Assembly (NCBI RefSeq): GCF_010384365.1
Contig: NZ_CP048397.1
Coordinates: 7,693,683 to 7,757,682, forward strand
From: Streptomyces sp. S4.7
GTDB taxonomy: Bacteria; Actinomycetota; Actinomycetes; Streptomycetales; Streptomycetaceae
Reading direction: 5' to 3'
Length of the DNA: 64,000 nucleotides
Part shown: positions 1-9,354 of the stretch, in pieces
How the letters are laid out: each line of letters begins with the position of its first letter
Numbering within the stretch: the first letter of the stretch is position 1
Notes under the pieces: generated by a model
What the model was told of the DNA's origin: nothing
Seen by the model: only the letters and a program-made list of their open reading frames with translations
The model's database searches: none
Translations under genes and position numbers: made by a program

Positions 1-897
1 TATCTCCCGCTGATCGTGCAGGGCAGGACGATCGGCGCGCTCGGAATGCTGTATCCACGGCACGGCGGCTTCAGCGGCGAGGAACGCAACCTGCTGGTCA
101 CGCTCAGCAGCAGCATCGCTCAGAGCCTCCAGCGCGCCATGCTCTTCGAGCAGGAGCACGATCTCGCCGACACCCTGCAACGCGCCATGCTGCCGCATCA
201 CATCCCCGAGGTCCCCGGCGCCCGGATCGCCGTCCGCTACCGCGCGGCCAGGGCCGGTCGTGACGTCGGCGGCGACTGGTACGACGTGGTCCCGCTGCCC
301 GGCGGCCGGGTCGGACTGATGATCGGCGACGTCCAGGGCCACGACACGAACGCGGCCGCCGTGATGGGGCAGCTGCGGATCGTGCTGTGGGCGTACGTCT
401 CCGAGGGGCACCCGCCCGCGACGGCGATGGCCCGCGCCTCCACCTTCCTGCACGAGCTGGACACCGACCGCTTCGCGACCTGCACATACGTGGAAGCCGA
501 TCTGTCGACAGGAGCGCTCCAGATCGTCCGGGCCGGCCATCTCGAGCCGATGGTGCGCGACGCCGACGGCAGATGCGTGACCCTCGACACCGAGGGCGGA
601 CTGCCGCTCGGGATCACCAACACCTCGCGCAGGCGGGGCGGCGCCGACTACCCGGTCACTCCGGCGGCCCTCGCTCCCGGGGAGACGCTTGTGATCTACA
701 CGGACGGACTGGTGGAGCGGCCGGGGGCCACGCTCGACGAGGGACTCGAACGGCTGGCACGTGCCGTACAGGACGGTCCCGCCGGCATTCAGGAACTGGC
801 GGACCGGCTCGGCGAGATGGTGGGGGAGCACGGCGGTGGCGGCGACGACATGGCCCTGCTGCTCATGCGCAGGGACCCCACGCCGCGCGGCAACTGA
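1..897 (+). CDS. GAF/PP2C (SpoIIE-type) serine phosphatase, 5' partial
   Basis: The reading frame is open to the left window edge, so the start and any upstream sensor domains are missing. The first ~50 visible residues look like the end of a GAF domain (LPLIVQGRTIGALGML). They are followed by a PP2C/SpoIIE phosphatase domain with the metal-binding signatures VGGDWYDV, IGDVQGHD, YTDGLVERP and DDMALLL. The third position of the usual GDVxGHG motif is Asp here instead of Gly. Proteins of this type in Streptomyces usually dephosphorylate anti-anti-sigma factors in partner-switching pathways. No sigma-factor partner gene is visible in the window, so the target is unknown. Family assignment is sure; the role is inferred. 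Confidence 0.93.
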   Translation, partial: YLPLIVQGRTIGALGMLYPRHGGFSGEERNLLVTLSSSIAQSLQRAMLFEQEHDLADTLQRAMLPHHIPEVPGARIAVRYRAARAGRDVGGDWYDVVPLPGGRVGLMIGDVQGHDTNAAAVMGQLRIVLWAYVSEGHPPATAMARASTFLHELDTDRFATCTYVEADLSTGALQIVRAGHLEPMVRDADGRCVTLDTEGGLPLGITNTSRRRGGADYPVTPAALAPGETLVIYTDGLVERPGATLDEGLERLARAVQDGPAGIQELADRLGEMVGEHGGGGDDMALLLMRRDPTPRGN

Positions 898-1157
898 CCC
901 GCGGACGGCGTCCGCCGCGCGACACGGGAGCCGCCCTCGTGGGATCCGCACGCCCTCCACGTCTTTCTGACGCATCATCAGTTTCATTCGATGGATTACG
1001 CCGGCACCTCGGCAGGCAACCCCATGTCACCTCCGCGGTGCCCCCTGTTCTTCCCGACGTGTCCGTGAACCTCTGGCGAACCGGGACACACACGGCGATG
1101 CTGGACGGCTGACAGCGCTTACTATCCGCGCCAACCCCCCGTACTACAGGAGAACTT

Positions 1158-4100
1158 GTGGGCCCAGACATTGCCCGCCGGTCCGTCGTGCTGCTCGCGG
1201 CGGTCACCGCACTGACAACGGGAGCCATCACCCCGTCCGTCGCCGACTCCAGCCCCGACCCCCGTCCGCGCAACGCCGTCGAGGTGCTGCGCCCCGTCGC
1301 GCCACCGCCCGCCAGCAGACCGGCCGGAAGCCCCAGATCCGTCGTGGACGGCGACGGCATCGAGACCGCGCGCGGCACCCGCCCCATCGCGCCGGGCGTC
1401 AGCCTCACCTCGTACGACCGCCTCGAATCCGACAAATGGCTGCGCGTCGACGCGCTGTCGGTCGACCTCGACGCCGGCGTACAGGCGGACTACCTCTCGT
1501 CGGGCAGGGTCGCCGACCGCCGCAGCGTCTCCGAACTCGCCGCCGGGCACGACCCCGGCAAGGGCCGCCGCACCGTCGCCGCCATCAACGCCGACTTCTT
1601 CGACATCAACGAGACCGGCGCCCCCCAGGGAGCCGGCATCAAGGACGGCGCCCTCACCCAGTCGCCCGCCGCCGGTGCCAACCGGGCCGTCGGTATCGGC
1701 CCCGAGAACGCCGGACGCGTCCTGGAGCTGTACTTCGACGGCACCCTGACCCTGCCCGCCGGACCGCACCCCCTCGCCGCGTACAACGCCGCGAACGTGC
1801 CCGTCGGCGGCATCGGCGCCTACACCGCCGCCTGGGGCCAGGCCAACCGCGCGCTCACCGTGGACACGGCGACGCCCGTCGCCGAGGTCGCCGTACGGGA
1901 CGGCAAGGTCGTCACCGTCACCGACACACCCGGCACAGGTCCGATCGAGCCCGGCACCACCGTGCTGGTCGGCCGCGAGGCCGGCGCCGTACAGCTCAAG
2001 GCGCTGCGACCCGGCGACCCGGTGGCCATGGAGTACAGCCCGCGCACCAACGGCGGACCCCTGCCGCACACGGCGGTGGGCGGACGCGAACTCCTCGTCG
2101 TCGACGGCGTGGCGCAGAACCACGAAGGCCAGGGAAACAACACCGCCGCGCCCCGCACCGCCGTCGGATTCACCAAGGACGGCAGCGAGATGCGAGTGAT
2201 CACCGTCGACGGCCGGCAGGCCGACAGCGGCGGTGTCACCCTGACGGAGCTGGCCGCGATGATGAAGCGGGCCGGCGCGTACAGCGCGCTCAACCTCGAC
2301 GGGGGAGGCTCGTCGACCCTCGTCGCCCGTGAACCCGGCAGCGACGCCCTCCAGGTGGAGAACGCCCCGTCCGACGGCAGCGAGCGCACCGTGCCCAACG
2401 GTCTCGCACTCACCGCGCCCGACGGCAGCGGACGTCTCGACGGCTTCTGGGTCGAGACCCGTACGCCGGCCGCGGCCGCGCCCGGCGACGACCCCGTCAG
2501 GGGCGGCCACCCCGAACGTGTCTTCCCCGGACTGACGCGCGCCCTCACCGCGGCCGGTTACGACGAGACGTACGGGCCCGCGCAGGGCGACCCGCGCTGG
2601 CGGACCGAACGGTCGTCGGTCGGCCGGATCGGCGACGACGGCGTGTTCACCGCACGCCGCAGCGGCACCACCGAGGTCCGAGCGGAACGCGGACGCGCCG
2701 CCGGATCCATCGAGTTGACGGTCCTCGACGACCTCGCGCGGATCCGGCCGACCACCACCCGTGTCGGCCTCGCCGACGGCGAGGCCACCGGCACGTTCGG
2801 CATCGTCGGTCTCGACGCGCACGGCGCCTCCGCGCCGGTGGAGCCGCGCGACGTGGAACTGGCCTATGACCGCGACCTGTTCACCGTCGCCGACGACGGC
2901 AAGGGCGCCTTCACCGTCACCTCCAGGACCGGCGCCGGCGCCGGACGGATCACGGCCACCGTCGACGGCGTGACCACCGCCCTCGCGGTGAGCGTCGGAC
3001 TGGAGGAACAGCCGGTCTCGGTCTTCGACGACGCCGCCACCTGGAAGTTCAGCCACGCCCGCGCCGCCGGTTCCCTCGCGGCGACACCCGAGGGACAGAC
3101 CGGCACCGGCCTGAAACTCACCTACGACTTCTCCCTCTCGACGGCGACCCGCGCCGCGTACGCGAGCCCGCCGCAGCAGATCACCGTGCCCGGCCAGCCG
3201 CAGTCCTTCACGATGTGGATCAAGGGAGACGGGAAGGGAGCCTGGCCGACCCTGCATCTCAAGGACGCGGCCGGATCGGACCAACTGCTCAGGGGGCCGT
3301 ACGTCACCTGGACCGGCTGGCGGCAGGTGACGTTCGCGGTGCCCCAGGGGGCAGCGATGCCGCTGTCCGTGTTCCGCTTCTATCTCGCGGAGACCGCGGC
3401 CGACAAGCAGTACACCGGCGAGATCGTGATCGACGGGCTGACCGCACAGGTGCCGCCCACCGTCGACCTGCCCGAACAGCGGCCCGCCACCGACCCGTTG
3501 ATCGACCCGGCAGCCGAGACCGAGGGCCGGGACTGGCACTTCGCCGTGATGTCCGACGCGCAGTTCGTGGCCCGCGAGCCGGACAGCGCGATCGTGGTCC
3601 AGGCCCGCCGCACACTGCGTGAGATCAAAGCGGCGAAGCCCGACTTCCTCGTCGTCAACGGCGACCTGGTCGACGAGGGTTCGCCCGCGGACCTCGCCTT
3701 CGCCCGGCGGGTGCTCACCGAGGAGCTGGGCGACGAGGTGCCCTGGTACTACGTGCCGGGCAACCACGAGGTGATGGGCGGGAAGATCGACAACTTCGTC
3801 GGCGAATTCGGCCCCGCGCAGCGGGTGTTCGACCACGGCGGAACCCGCTTCGTCACGCTCGACACCTCCAGCCTCTCCCTGCGCGGCGGTGGCTTCGCCC
3901 AGATCAAGGCCCTGAGCGCCCAGTTGGACGCGGCGGCGGGCGACTCCCGTATCAGCTCGGTGATGGTCATCGAGCATGTGCCGCCGCGCGACCCGACCGT
4001 GCAGAAGGGCAGCCAGCTCGGAGACCGTAAGGAAGCGGCGCTGCTGGAGAACTGGCTCGCCGAGTTCCGCCGTACGACCGGCAAGGGCGCAGGCTTCATC

Positions 4101-4622
4101 GGCAGCCACGTCGGGGTCTTCGACGCCTCGCGCGTCGACGGCGTCCCGTATCTGATCAACGGCAACTCGGGGAAGAACCCCGCGGCCCCGGCCGACGAGG
4201 GCGGGTTCACCGGCTGGTCGCTCGTCGGCGTCGACAGGGTCTCCACGAGCGAGCAGTCCGAGGCGCGGCGCGAGCCGTGGGAGGGCGGGCCCGACTGGGT
4301 CTCCGTACAGACGCGGGCGCACACCGACGCGCTGAAGCTGGACGCGCCCGGAACGCTGGCTCCCGGACACGAGGCGGCGGTCGCCGCGACCGTCGTCCAG
4401 GGGGCCAGAGAGGTACCGGTCGGGTTCCCGATGAGCGCGGACTGGACGGGGTCGCCGAGCGTGTACATCGGTGACCCGGACCGGGCGAGCCGTCGCGACG
4501 TGGCGGCGTTCGACCCGGCCACCGGGACGCTCACGGCGCTGCGGCACGGCACGCTCACCCTCGCGGTGACGGTCAACGGCGTCACGGAACGCGCGGAGAT
4601 CCGCGTCGGGGCCGCCGGATAG
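1158..4622 (+). CDS. Secreted phosphodiester glycosidase (NAGPA-like) / calcineurin-like metallophosphoesterase fusion
   Basis: The start is GTG preceded by AGGAG at good spacing, followed by a cleavable signal peptide (RRSVVLLAAVTALTTGA...SVADS). Residues ~80-420 form a phosphodiester-alpha-GlcNAcase-like (NAGPA) domain with AAINADFF, TAVGFTKDG and NLDGGGSSTLV. The middle (~430-770) looks like Ig/sugar-binding beta domains. Residues ~790-1050 are a metallophosphoesterase with VMSDAQF, NGDLVDEG and GNHEVMGG metal ligands. A short beta domain ends the protein (1154 aa). It is presumably an extracellular enzyme that removes a sugar from a phosphodiester and a phosphate from the product, for example on wall teichoic acid or phosphoglycans; that substrate is inferred. 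It stands alone and ends at a strong terminator. Confidence 0.92.
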   Translation: MGPDIARRSVVLLAAVTALTTGAITPSVADSSPDPRPRNAVEVLRPVAPPPASRPAGSPRSVVDGDGIETARGTRPIAPGVSLTSYDRLESDKWLRVDALSVDLDAGVQADYLSSGRVADRRSVSELAAGHDPGKGRRTVAAINADFFDINETGAPQGAGIKDGALTQSPAAGANRAVGIGPENAGRVLELYFDGTLTLPAGPHPLAAYNAANVPVGGIGAYTAAWGQANRALTVDTATPVAEVAVRDGKVVTVTDTPGTGPIEPGTTVLVGREAGAVQLKALRPGDPVAMEYSPRTNGGPLPHTAVGGRELLVVDGVAQNHEGQGNNTAAPRTAVGFTKDGSEMRVITVDGRQADSGGVTLTELAAMMKRAGAYSALNLDGGGSSTLVAREPGSDALQVENAPSDGSERTVPNGLALTAPDGSGRLDGFWVETRTPAAAAPGDDPVRGGHPERVFPGLTRALTAAGYDETYGPAQGDPRWRTERSSVGRIGDDGVFTARRSGTTEVRAERGRAAGSIELTVLDDLARIRPTTTRVGLADGEATGTFGIVGLDAHGASAPVEPRDVELAYDRDLFTVADDGKGAFTVTSRTGAGAGRITATVDGVTTALAVSVGLEEQPVSVFDDAATWKFSHARAAGSLAATPEGQTGTGLKLTYDFSLSTATRAAYASPPQQITVPGQPQSFTMWIKGDGKGAWPTLHLKDAAGSDQLLRGPYVTWTGWRQVTFAVPQGAAMPLSVFRFYLAETAADKQYTGEIVIDGLTAQVPPTVDLPEQRPATDPLIDPAAETEGRDWHFAVMSDAQFVAREPDSAIVVQARRTLREIKAAKPDFLVVNGDLVDEGSPADLAFARRVLTEELGDEVPWYYVPGNHEVMGGKIDNFVGEFGPAQRVFDHGGTRFVTLDTSSLSLRGGGFAQIKALSAQLDAAAGDSRISSVMVIEHVPPRDPTVQKGSQLGDRKEAALLENWLAEFRRTTGKGAGFIGSHVGVFDASRVDGVPYLINGNSGKNPAAPADEGGFTGWSLVGVDRVSTSEQSEARREPWEGGPDWVSVQTRAHTDALKLDAPGTLAPGHEAAVAATVVQGAREVPVGFPMSADWTGSPSVYIGDPDRASRRDVAAFDPATGTLTALRHGTLTLAVTVNGVTERAEIRVGAAG

Positions 4623-4643
4623 GCCGGCCGTACCCGACGAGGA

Positions 4644-4673
4644 GGGCCCGCACCCGTCACCGGGTGCGGGCCC
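4644..4673. terminator. Bidirectional terminator between converging genes
   Basis: A perfect 13-bp stem (GGGCCCGCACCCG with its complement) closes a TCAC loop and is followed by TTT. It lies between the stops of the converging phosphodiesterase and thioesterase genes. Confidence 0.85.
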
Positions 4674-4691
4674 TTTGCGCGCTGTGGCGGG

Positions 4692-5114
4692 TCAGTTCCG
4701 GTCGCTCCGCAGGGCGCGGCTGCGCCCGCGGAACTCGGCCAGTACGTCGTCCCCGCGCATGACCGTGACGTCGTAGATGCCGCCGCGCCCGAGCCGGGTC
4801 CGCTCCCGCGCGGTCGCGGTCAGGACATCGCCCTCATGGGCCGGACGTACGAAGTCGATGTCGGCGCCGGCCGCCACGGTCACCGGACCGTGGCTGTTGC
4901 AGGCGCACGCGAAGGCGCTGTCGGCGAGCAGGAAGAGATAGCCGCCGTGGACCGTCCCGTGTCCGTTCACCATGTCCGCGCGCACACTCATCCGCAGGGT
5001 GGCCCAGCCGGGACCGGTGCCCATGAGGGCGATGCCGAGGCTCCGCGCGGTCGAATCGGCGGCGAAGTAGTCCCGACCGGGCCCGCCGTCGGAGGTGTCG
5101 GCCGCACTGGTCAT
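4692..5114 (-). CDS. paaI: PaaI-type hotdog thioesterase
   Basis: This 140-residue protein has the hotdog-fold PaaI signature: MVNGHGTVHGGYLFLLADSA around residues 48-67, and CNSHGPVTVAAGADIDFVRP after it. PaaI enzymes hydrolyse aryl- and phenylacetyl-CoA thioesters in the cytoplasm and relieve CoA trapping. No paa catabolic genes are nearby, so the exact acyl-CoA is open. The ATG was chosen because homology begins there. It sits 7 nt after TAGGAT, a good -10 hexamer, with no Shine-Dalgarno, which predicts a leaderless mRNA. A MITE-like repeat begins 14 bp upstream of the start. Confidence 0.9.
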   Translation of the reverse strand: MTSAADTSDGGPGRDYFAADSTARSLGIALMGTGPGWATLRMSVRADMVNGHGTVHGGYLFLLADSAFACACNSHGPVTVAAGADIDFVRPAHEGDVLTATARERTRLGRGGIYDVTVMRGDDVLAEFRGRSRALRSDRN

Positions 5115-5115
5115 G

Positions 5116-5126
5116 CGGCCGATCCT
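5116..5126 (-). promoter_or_regulatory. Predicted leaderless promoter -10 of paaI
   Basis: On the minus strand the sequence reads CCTAGGATCGGCCGC directly before ATG. TAGGAT lies 7 nt from the start codon, the usual layout for actinobacterial leaderless transcripts. The -35 region would fall inside the adjoining repeat. Confidence 0.5.
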
Positions 5127-5128
5127 AG

Positions 5129-5302
5129 GGCCTGTCTTCGAACTGGCGTCTGGCTCACGACGCCTGGCACGCACGCCCGCTGCGTTGTCGGACGCGCCCA
5201 AGTGCGCCCAGTACGAGAGCGGTCCTCCGTCTTGCGATCGCACGCACCGGACGCCGTGAGCCCCGCCCTGCGGGCGGACGACGCCAGCTCGAAGACAAGA
5301 CC
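5129..5302. repeat. MITE-like palindromic-ended repeat, copy A
   Basis: An element of about 174 bp is bounded by ~22-bp imperfect terminal inverted repeats (left GGCCTGTCTTCGAACTGGCG, right the complement with one substitution and one extra base). No ORF is convincing inside it. Internal blocks such as GGCACGCACGCCCGC-GCGTTGTCG and CGCACGCACCGGAC are shared with the copy near 48.1 kb. That points to a dispersed, non-autonomous element rather than a local hairpin. It separates the P450 gene from paaI. Confidence 0.75.
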
Positions 5303-5382
5303 TGGTGCTGCGCCGGGGCCGCCGTGCCGGGGCCGCGTGCGGGCGAGCGCTCCGGGCGGCGGCCAGGACCGTCCGCTCCCGG

Positions 5383-6759
5383 TCAGGCGCTGCGCAGCGT
5401 CGCGCGGACCGGGAGACCCGGCTGGAGCGTGAGGCCCGTCTTCGGTGTGATCTCGTCCGGGCCCAGGTCGAGACGGAACCGCTGCGCGAGCGTCGCCAGG
5501 ACCAGAACCGCCTCGACCGTCGCGAAGCGCGCGCCGAGACACGCCCTGGCGCCGCCACCGAACGGGAACCAGGCGTGGTCGGGCACGGGCCGCGCCTCCT
5601 CGTCCCACCGCTCGGGGTGGAACTCGTCGGGCTCGGGGAACCACCGCTCGTCGCGCTGCGCGCTCCACTGACTCGCCCACAGCACCGTCCCCTCCGGAAC
5701 CGGCCGCCCGCCCAGCGTGGAGCCGTCCTTCGCGATCGCCGTCATCAGCCACACGGGAGGGTAGAGACGCAGGGTCTCCTTGATGATCTGCTCGGTCCAG
5801 CGAAGTTCCTTGAAGTCGTCGAAGCCCGGCGTACGGCCGTCCAGCACCTCGGCCAGCTCCTCGGCCAGTCGCTCCCGCGCCTGCGGATTGCGTGAGAGCA
5901 GATACCAGGCCCAGGTCAGCGTCGTGCCGGTCGTCTCGTGGCCGCCGATGTAGAGGGTGACCGCCTCGTCCCGGATCTCCTTGTCGCTCAGCCGGTCGCC
6001 CTGCTCGTCGCGGGCGGCGAGCAGCCTGCTGAGGAGGTCGTCGCGGTCGGCCCCGTTCCGGTGCCGCTCCTCGGTCACCCGGTTCACCTCGCTGTCGATG
6101 ACCGTGACGGCCTTCTTGAGCCGTTGCCGTCCCGGCGTCGGCATCCACGACGGGAGGAAGAGTGTGAGGCCCCGGAACTCGTCGCCGATGGCCTGCTGCG
6201 CGATGTCCATGGCCGGGCCGATGGTGTCCTCTCGGCCCGCCGTGTCCGTCCCGAAGAGGGTCCGTACGGCGATGCGCTGCGTGAGGCCCAGCATGTCCCG
6301 CCGCACGTCGATGTGCTGGCCCGGCTGCCAGGTGTCGGCCAGCGCGGACGCGCAGTCGGTCATCGTGACCGCGTAACTGCGGACCTGGCGGGGGCGGACC
6401 ACCGGCTGCACCAGCGCGCGCTTGCGCCGCCACGCGGCGCCCTCCGAGGTGACGACGCCGTCGCCGAGCACCAGCTTGAAGGCCCAGCCGAGTTCGGGGT
6501 GGCGGTAGTCGGTCTCGACCTTCTTGAGCAGCTCGCCGATGTGCTCCGGCTGGGACAGGAACAGCGCCCGCTGCGGGCCGAGCCGCCAGGAGACCACGTC
6601 GCCGTGACCGCGCAGCCGGGCGAAGAAACCGAGCGGGTCACGGGAGAAGGCCGGGAGGTTGCCGATCAGCGGCAGTTGCCGGGGGCCGGGCACCGGCGTG
6701 GCGGAGAGGCCCGGTCCGGGCGTGTCATGGCCGGTGGGGGAGGACGTACCCGTGGTCAT
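5383..6759 (-). CDS. Cytochrome P450
   Basis: This is a full-length P450 of 458 residues. The I-helix oxygen-activation motif GGHETTGTT lies near residue 275, the K-helix ExxR (ETLR) near 328, and the heme-binding loop FPFGGGARACLG has its Cys ligand at about 407. The start ATG was chosen because it has AAGGA at 7 nt and precedes the proline-rich PGPRQLPLIGNLP hinge; upstream in-frame starts lack this. It resembles the bacterial CYP type with eukaryote-like sequence that hydroxylates fatty acids or terpenoids. No ferredoxin gene is adjacent. It lies downstream of an MFS gene in the same orientation, but a terminator between them argues for its own promoter. Confidence 0.94.
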   Translation of the reverse strand: MTTGTSSPTGHDTPGPGLSATPVPGPRQLPLIGNLPAFSRDPLGFFARLRGHGDVVSWRLGPQRALFLSQPEHIGELLKKVETDYRHPELGWAFKLVLGDGVVTSEGAAWRRKRALVQPVVRPRQVRSYAVTMTDCASALADTWQPGQHIDVRRDMLGLTQRIAVRTLFGTDTAGREDTIGPAMDIAQQAIGDEFRGLTLFLPSWMPTPGRQRLKKAVTVIDSEVNRVTEERHRNGADRDDLLSRLLAARDEQGDRLSDKEIRDEAVTLYIGGHETTGTTLTWAWYLLSRNPQARERLAEELAEVLDGRTPGFDDFKELRWTEQIIKETLRLYPPVWLMTAIAKDGSTLGGRPVPEGTVLWASQWSAQRDERWFPEPDEFHPERWDEEARPVPDHAWFPFGGGARACLGARFATVEAVLVLATLAQRFRLDLGPDEITPKTGLTLQPGLPVRATLRSA

Positions 6760-6941
6760 CTGAAGTCCTTGGCGCTGGAGGCGGCGTACCGGTGTTCCGT
6801 ACGGCATCAGCAAAGCCGCACCGCGCACCGCGCGCCAGACGACATTCGGCCCGAGGCAGGCGTGATCGCACGAGCGCGGTCCGGATACGGCGGGCCGCCG
6901 GCAGGCGGGGGAGGGGCCAGGCGGGCGGGCGCGATACAGAA

Positions 6942-6975
6942 GTTCCCCCCACCGCCCAACGGCGGTGGGGGGAAC
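6942..6975 (-). terminator. Terminator after the MFS exporter
   Basis: A perfect 15-bp stem (GTTCCCCCCACCGCC and its complement) closes a CAAC loop. It lies about 30 bp past the stop of the MFS gene and ahead of the P450. Confidence 0.85.
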
Positions 6976-7007
6976 GGCACTTCTGTCCGGTTCGGCTCAG
7001 CCCCGGC

Positions 7008-8612
7008 TCAGCCCACCGGCGTCGGCGAGGACTGCTTGTCGCCGTCCGCCATCGCCTGCTTGGCCTCCTCGCCGAGCCGCTCCATGCCGCTGGTCGTCTT
7101 GAGCGGCTTCTCCTTGATGAACACCACGGCCACCAGCGCCAGCGCGGCGAACGGGGCGGCCACCAGGAACAGGTCCGCGGTCGCCAGACCGTACGCGTTC
7201 TCCACGACCTCCCGCATCGGCGCGGGAAGTTTCGTGACGTCCGGCACGGCGTCACTCGATCCGCCGGCCGCCGCTCCACCGCCCGTTCCCAGGCTCTTGG
7301 CGAGCTCCGAGGCGACCCGGTTGGCGAGGATCGCGCCGAGGACGCTGGTGCCGATCGTGCCGCCCATACTGCGGAAGAACGACAGTACGGAGGTGGCGGC
7401 GCCCAACTCGGAGGCCGGGACGTCGTTCTGGGCCGCGAGGACCAGGTTCTGCATCAGCAGGCCGACGCCGATACCCAGAACGGCCATGTAGAGGCTGAGA
7501 AGTCCGAAGCCGGTGCCGGCGTCGATGGTCGACAGCATGGCCAGACCGGCGGTCATGATGATGCCGCCCGCGATCAGGAAGACCTTCCACCTGCCCGTGG
7601 CGCTGATGATCTGGCCCGCGACGGTGGACGAGACGAGCAGACCCATGATCATCGGCAGGCCCATCAGCCCTGCCACGGTAGGGGACTTGCCGAGCGCGAT
7701 CTGGAAGTACTGCGAGAGGAAGACGGTGCCGCCGAACATCGCGACACCGACGAGCAGGCTCGCGATCGTGGTGAGCGTGACGGTGCGGTTGCGGAAGATG
7801 GTGAGCGGGATGACCGGTTCCGGGACCCGCGCCTCGACGTAGACCGCGGCGACGAGCAGCAGCACACCGCCACCGGTCAGTGCGGCGGTCTGCCAGGACG
7901 CCCAGTCGAACTGGTTGCCCGCCAGGGAGGTCCAGATGAGGATCGCGGAGACACCGGCGACGATCAGGAACGCGCCCAGGTAGTCGATCTTCACGTCCCT
8001 GCGGACGGTGGGCAGGTGCAGCGTGCGCTGGAGCAGCGCGATCGCGGTCAGCGCGAAGGGCACACCGATGAAGAAGCACCAGCGCCAGCCCAGCCACGAG
8101 GTGTCGACCATGACACCGCCGACCAGCGGCCCCGCGACGGTGCCGACGGCGAACACCGCGCCGAACATGCCCGCGTACTTGCCCAGTCGGCGCGGCGGGA
8201 TCACGGCCGCCATCACGACCTGTGCGAGCGCGGTCAGACCGCCGGCGCCGATGCCCTGCATCACGCGGCTGAAGATGAGCAGTTCGACGCCCTGCGAGAA
8301 CCCGGCCAGCAGGGAGCCGACGACGAACATGCCGAGGGAGAGCTGGAGCAGCAGCTTCTTGTCGTAGAGGTCGGCGAGCTTGCCCCACAGGGGCACCGTC
8401 GCGGTCATCGCGAGCAGTTCGGACGTGACGACCCAGGTGTACGCGGACTGGCTGGCGCCCAGGTCGGCGATGATGCGCGGCAGCGCGTTCGCCACCACGG
8501 TGCCCGCCAGGATGGCGACGAACATGCCGGCCATGAGCCCGGACATGGCCTGGAGTATCTGCCGGTTGGTCATGGAGGTGGGCGCATGGTCGGGCGCCTC
8601 TGTCGCGGTCAA
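7008..8612 (-). CDS. MFS drug exporter, DHA2 (EmrB/QacA) family, 14 TMS
   Basis: This 534-residue polytopic membrane protein is the size expected for the 14-helix DHA2 family of proton-driven multidrug exporters. Motif A is GKLADLYDKK near residue 78 after the second helix. Motif C-like glycine-rich segments (GTVAGPLVGGVMVD) lie near residue 160, and 14 hydrophobic segments run to residue ~510. The start is ATG, 10 bp after the stop of an upstream TetR gene in the same direction. The two are therefore probably co-transcribed and auto-controlled through the tandem palindromes at the TetR start. The substrate is unknown. Confidence 0.93.
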   Translation of the reverse strand: MTATEAPDHAPTSMTNRQILQAMSGLMAGMFVAILAGTVVANALPRIIADLGASQSAYTWVVTSELLAMTATVPLWGKLADLYDKKLLLQLSLGMFVVGSLLAGFSQGVELLIFSRVMQGIGAGGLTALAQVVMAAVIPPRRLGKYAGMFGAVFAVGTVAGPLVGGVMVDTSWLGWRWCFFIGVPFALTAIALLQRTLHLPTVRRDVKIDYLGAFLIVAGVSAILIWTSLAGNQFDWASWQTAALTGGGVLLLVAAVYVEARVPEPVIPLTIFRNRTVTLTTIASLLVGVAMFGGTVFLSQYFQIALGKSPTVAGLMGLPMIMGLLVSSTVAGQIISATGRWKVFLIAGGIIMTAGLAMLSTIDAGTGFGLLSLYMAVLGIGVGLLMQNLVLAAQNDVPASELGAATSVLSFFRSMGGTIGTSVLGAILANRVASELAKSLGTGGGAAAGGSSDAVPDVTKLPAPMREVVENAYGLATADLFLVAAPFAALALVAVVFIKEKPLKTTSGMERLGEEAKQAMADGDKQSSPTPVG

Positions 8613-8622
8613 GGTGGCCTTC

Positions 8623-9354
8623 TTATGATTCCGTGGAACGACGGCCGGACGGACCGTCGTCGGTCTGTGCGGGCGGCTGGCTCAGCCCGGCGGACAGGTG
8701 CGTGAAGACGTCCCGGAAGATGTCGGGGAACGCGACGGGCGGAGACTGCGCGTACCAGTGCTCGACGCAGACTCGTACGGCCGTGCCGGCCACGGCGGCG
8801 AGCAGCCGCGGATACAGCCCGATGTCGGCGCCGCCGCAGGCGTCGCCGTCGGAGGGCCCGGTGCCGCTCCCGGCGGCGGAGTCGCTCCCCGAACCGCCGG
8901 GGTCGAGCCGGTGCGCGATGGTCCGCGCCAGGTCGAGTTCCTCGGCCATGTGCAGACCGAGACCGCGGGCCAGCAGATGCGGGGACTTCTGGAGGACCTT
9001 GGCGCGCAGGCTCCATACCTCGTGCCGCCGTTCGACATCGGCCAGTTCGCCGGCCATGGCCTCGCGTACCGCGTCGAGGGGGGACAGCTCGGCCGGGGCG
9101 TCCCGTACGGCGCGCCGGATCCGTTCCCCGATCTGCGTGTCCATCACGACGAACGCGTCGTCGCGGCTGTCGAAGTAGTTGAAGAAGGTCCGCGGGGAGA
9201 CACCGGCGGCGTTGCTGATGGCATCGACCGTGACGTTCTCCGCGCCGTGCTCGGCTGCGAGCCGTACGGCCGCCTCGCTCAGCGCCGCGCGCGTCGCCTG
9301 TTTCTTGCGCTCTCGGAGACCCGCTCCGGCACCCTTTGTCGTCACACTTTGCAT
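8623..9354 (-). CDS. TetR-family regulator of the downstream MFS exporter
   Basis: An N-terminal TetR HTH spans residues ~15-60: ATRAALSEAAVRLAAEHG...TVDAISNAAGVSPRTFFNYF. A long ligand domain follows (243 aa). I took the ATG rather than the TTG three codons upstream because no ribosome site favours the TTG. The start codon lies inside the first of two adjoining 17-bp palindromes, a layout typical of autorepression. It is followed 10 bp later by the exporter, its likely target. Confidence 0.92.
   Translation of the reverse strand: MQSVTTKGAGAGLRERKKQATRAALSEAAVRLAAEHGAENVTVDAISNAAGVSPRTFFNYFDSRDDAFVVMDTQIGERIRRAVRDAPAELSPLDAVREAMAGELADVERRHEVWSLRAKVLQKSPHLLARGLGLHMAEELDLARTIAHRLDPGGSGSDSAAGSGTGPSDGDACGGADIGLYPRLLAAVAGTAVRVCVEHWYAQSPPVAFPDIFRDVFTHLSAGLSQPPAQTDDGPSGRRSTES

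Noticed and set aside
511..520. GGAGCGCTCC as a CebR box
   Set aside because: It lies inside coding sequence of the PP2C gene and lacks the outer TG/CA bases of the operator.
1122..4547. A 1141-residue open frame on the minus strand
   Set aside because: It is antisense to the phosphodiester glycosidase gene, with Arg/Gly-rich composition and no recognisable domain; a product of high GC.
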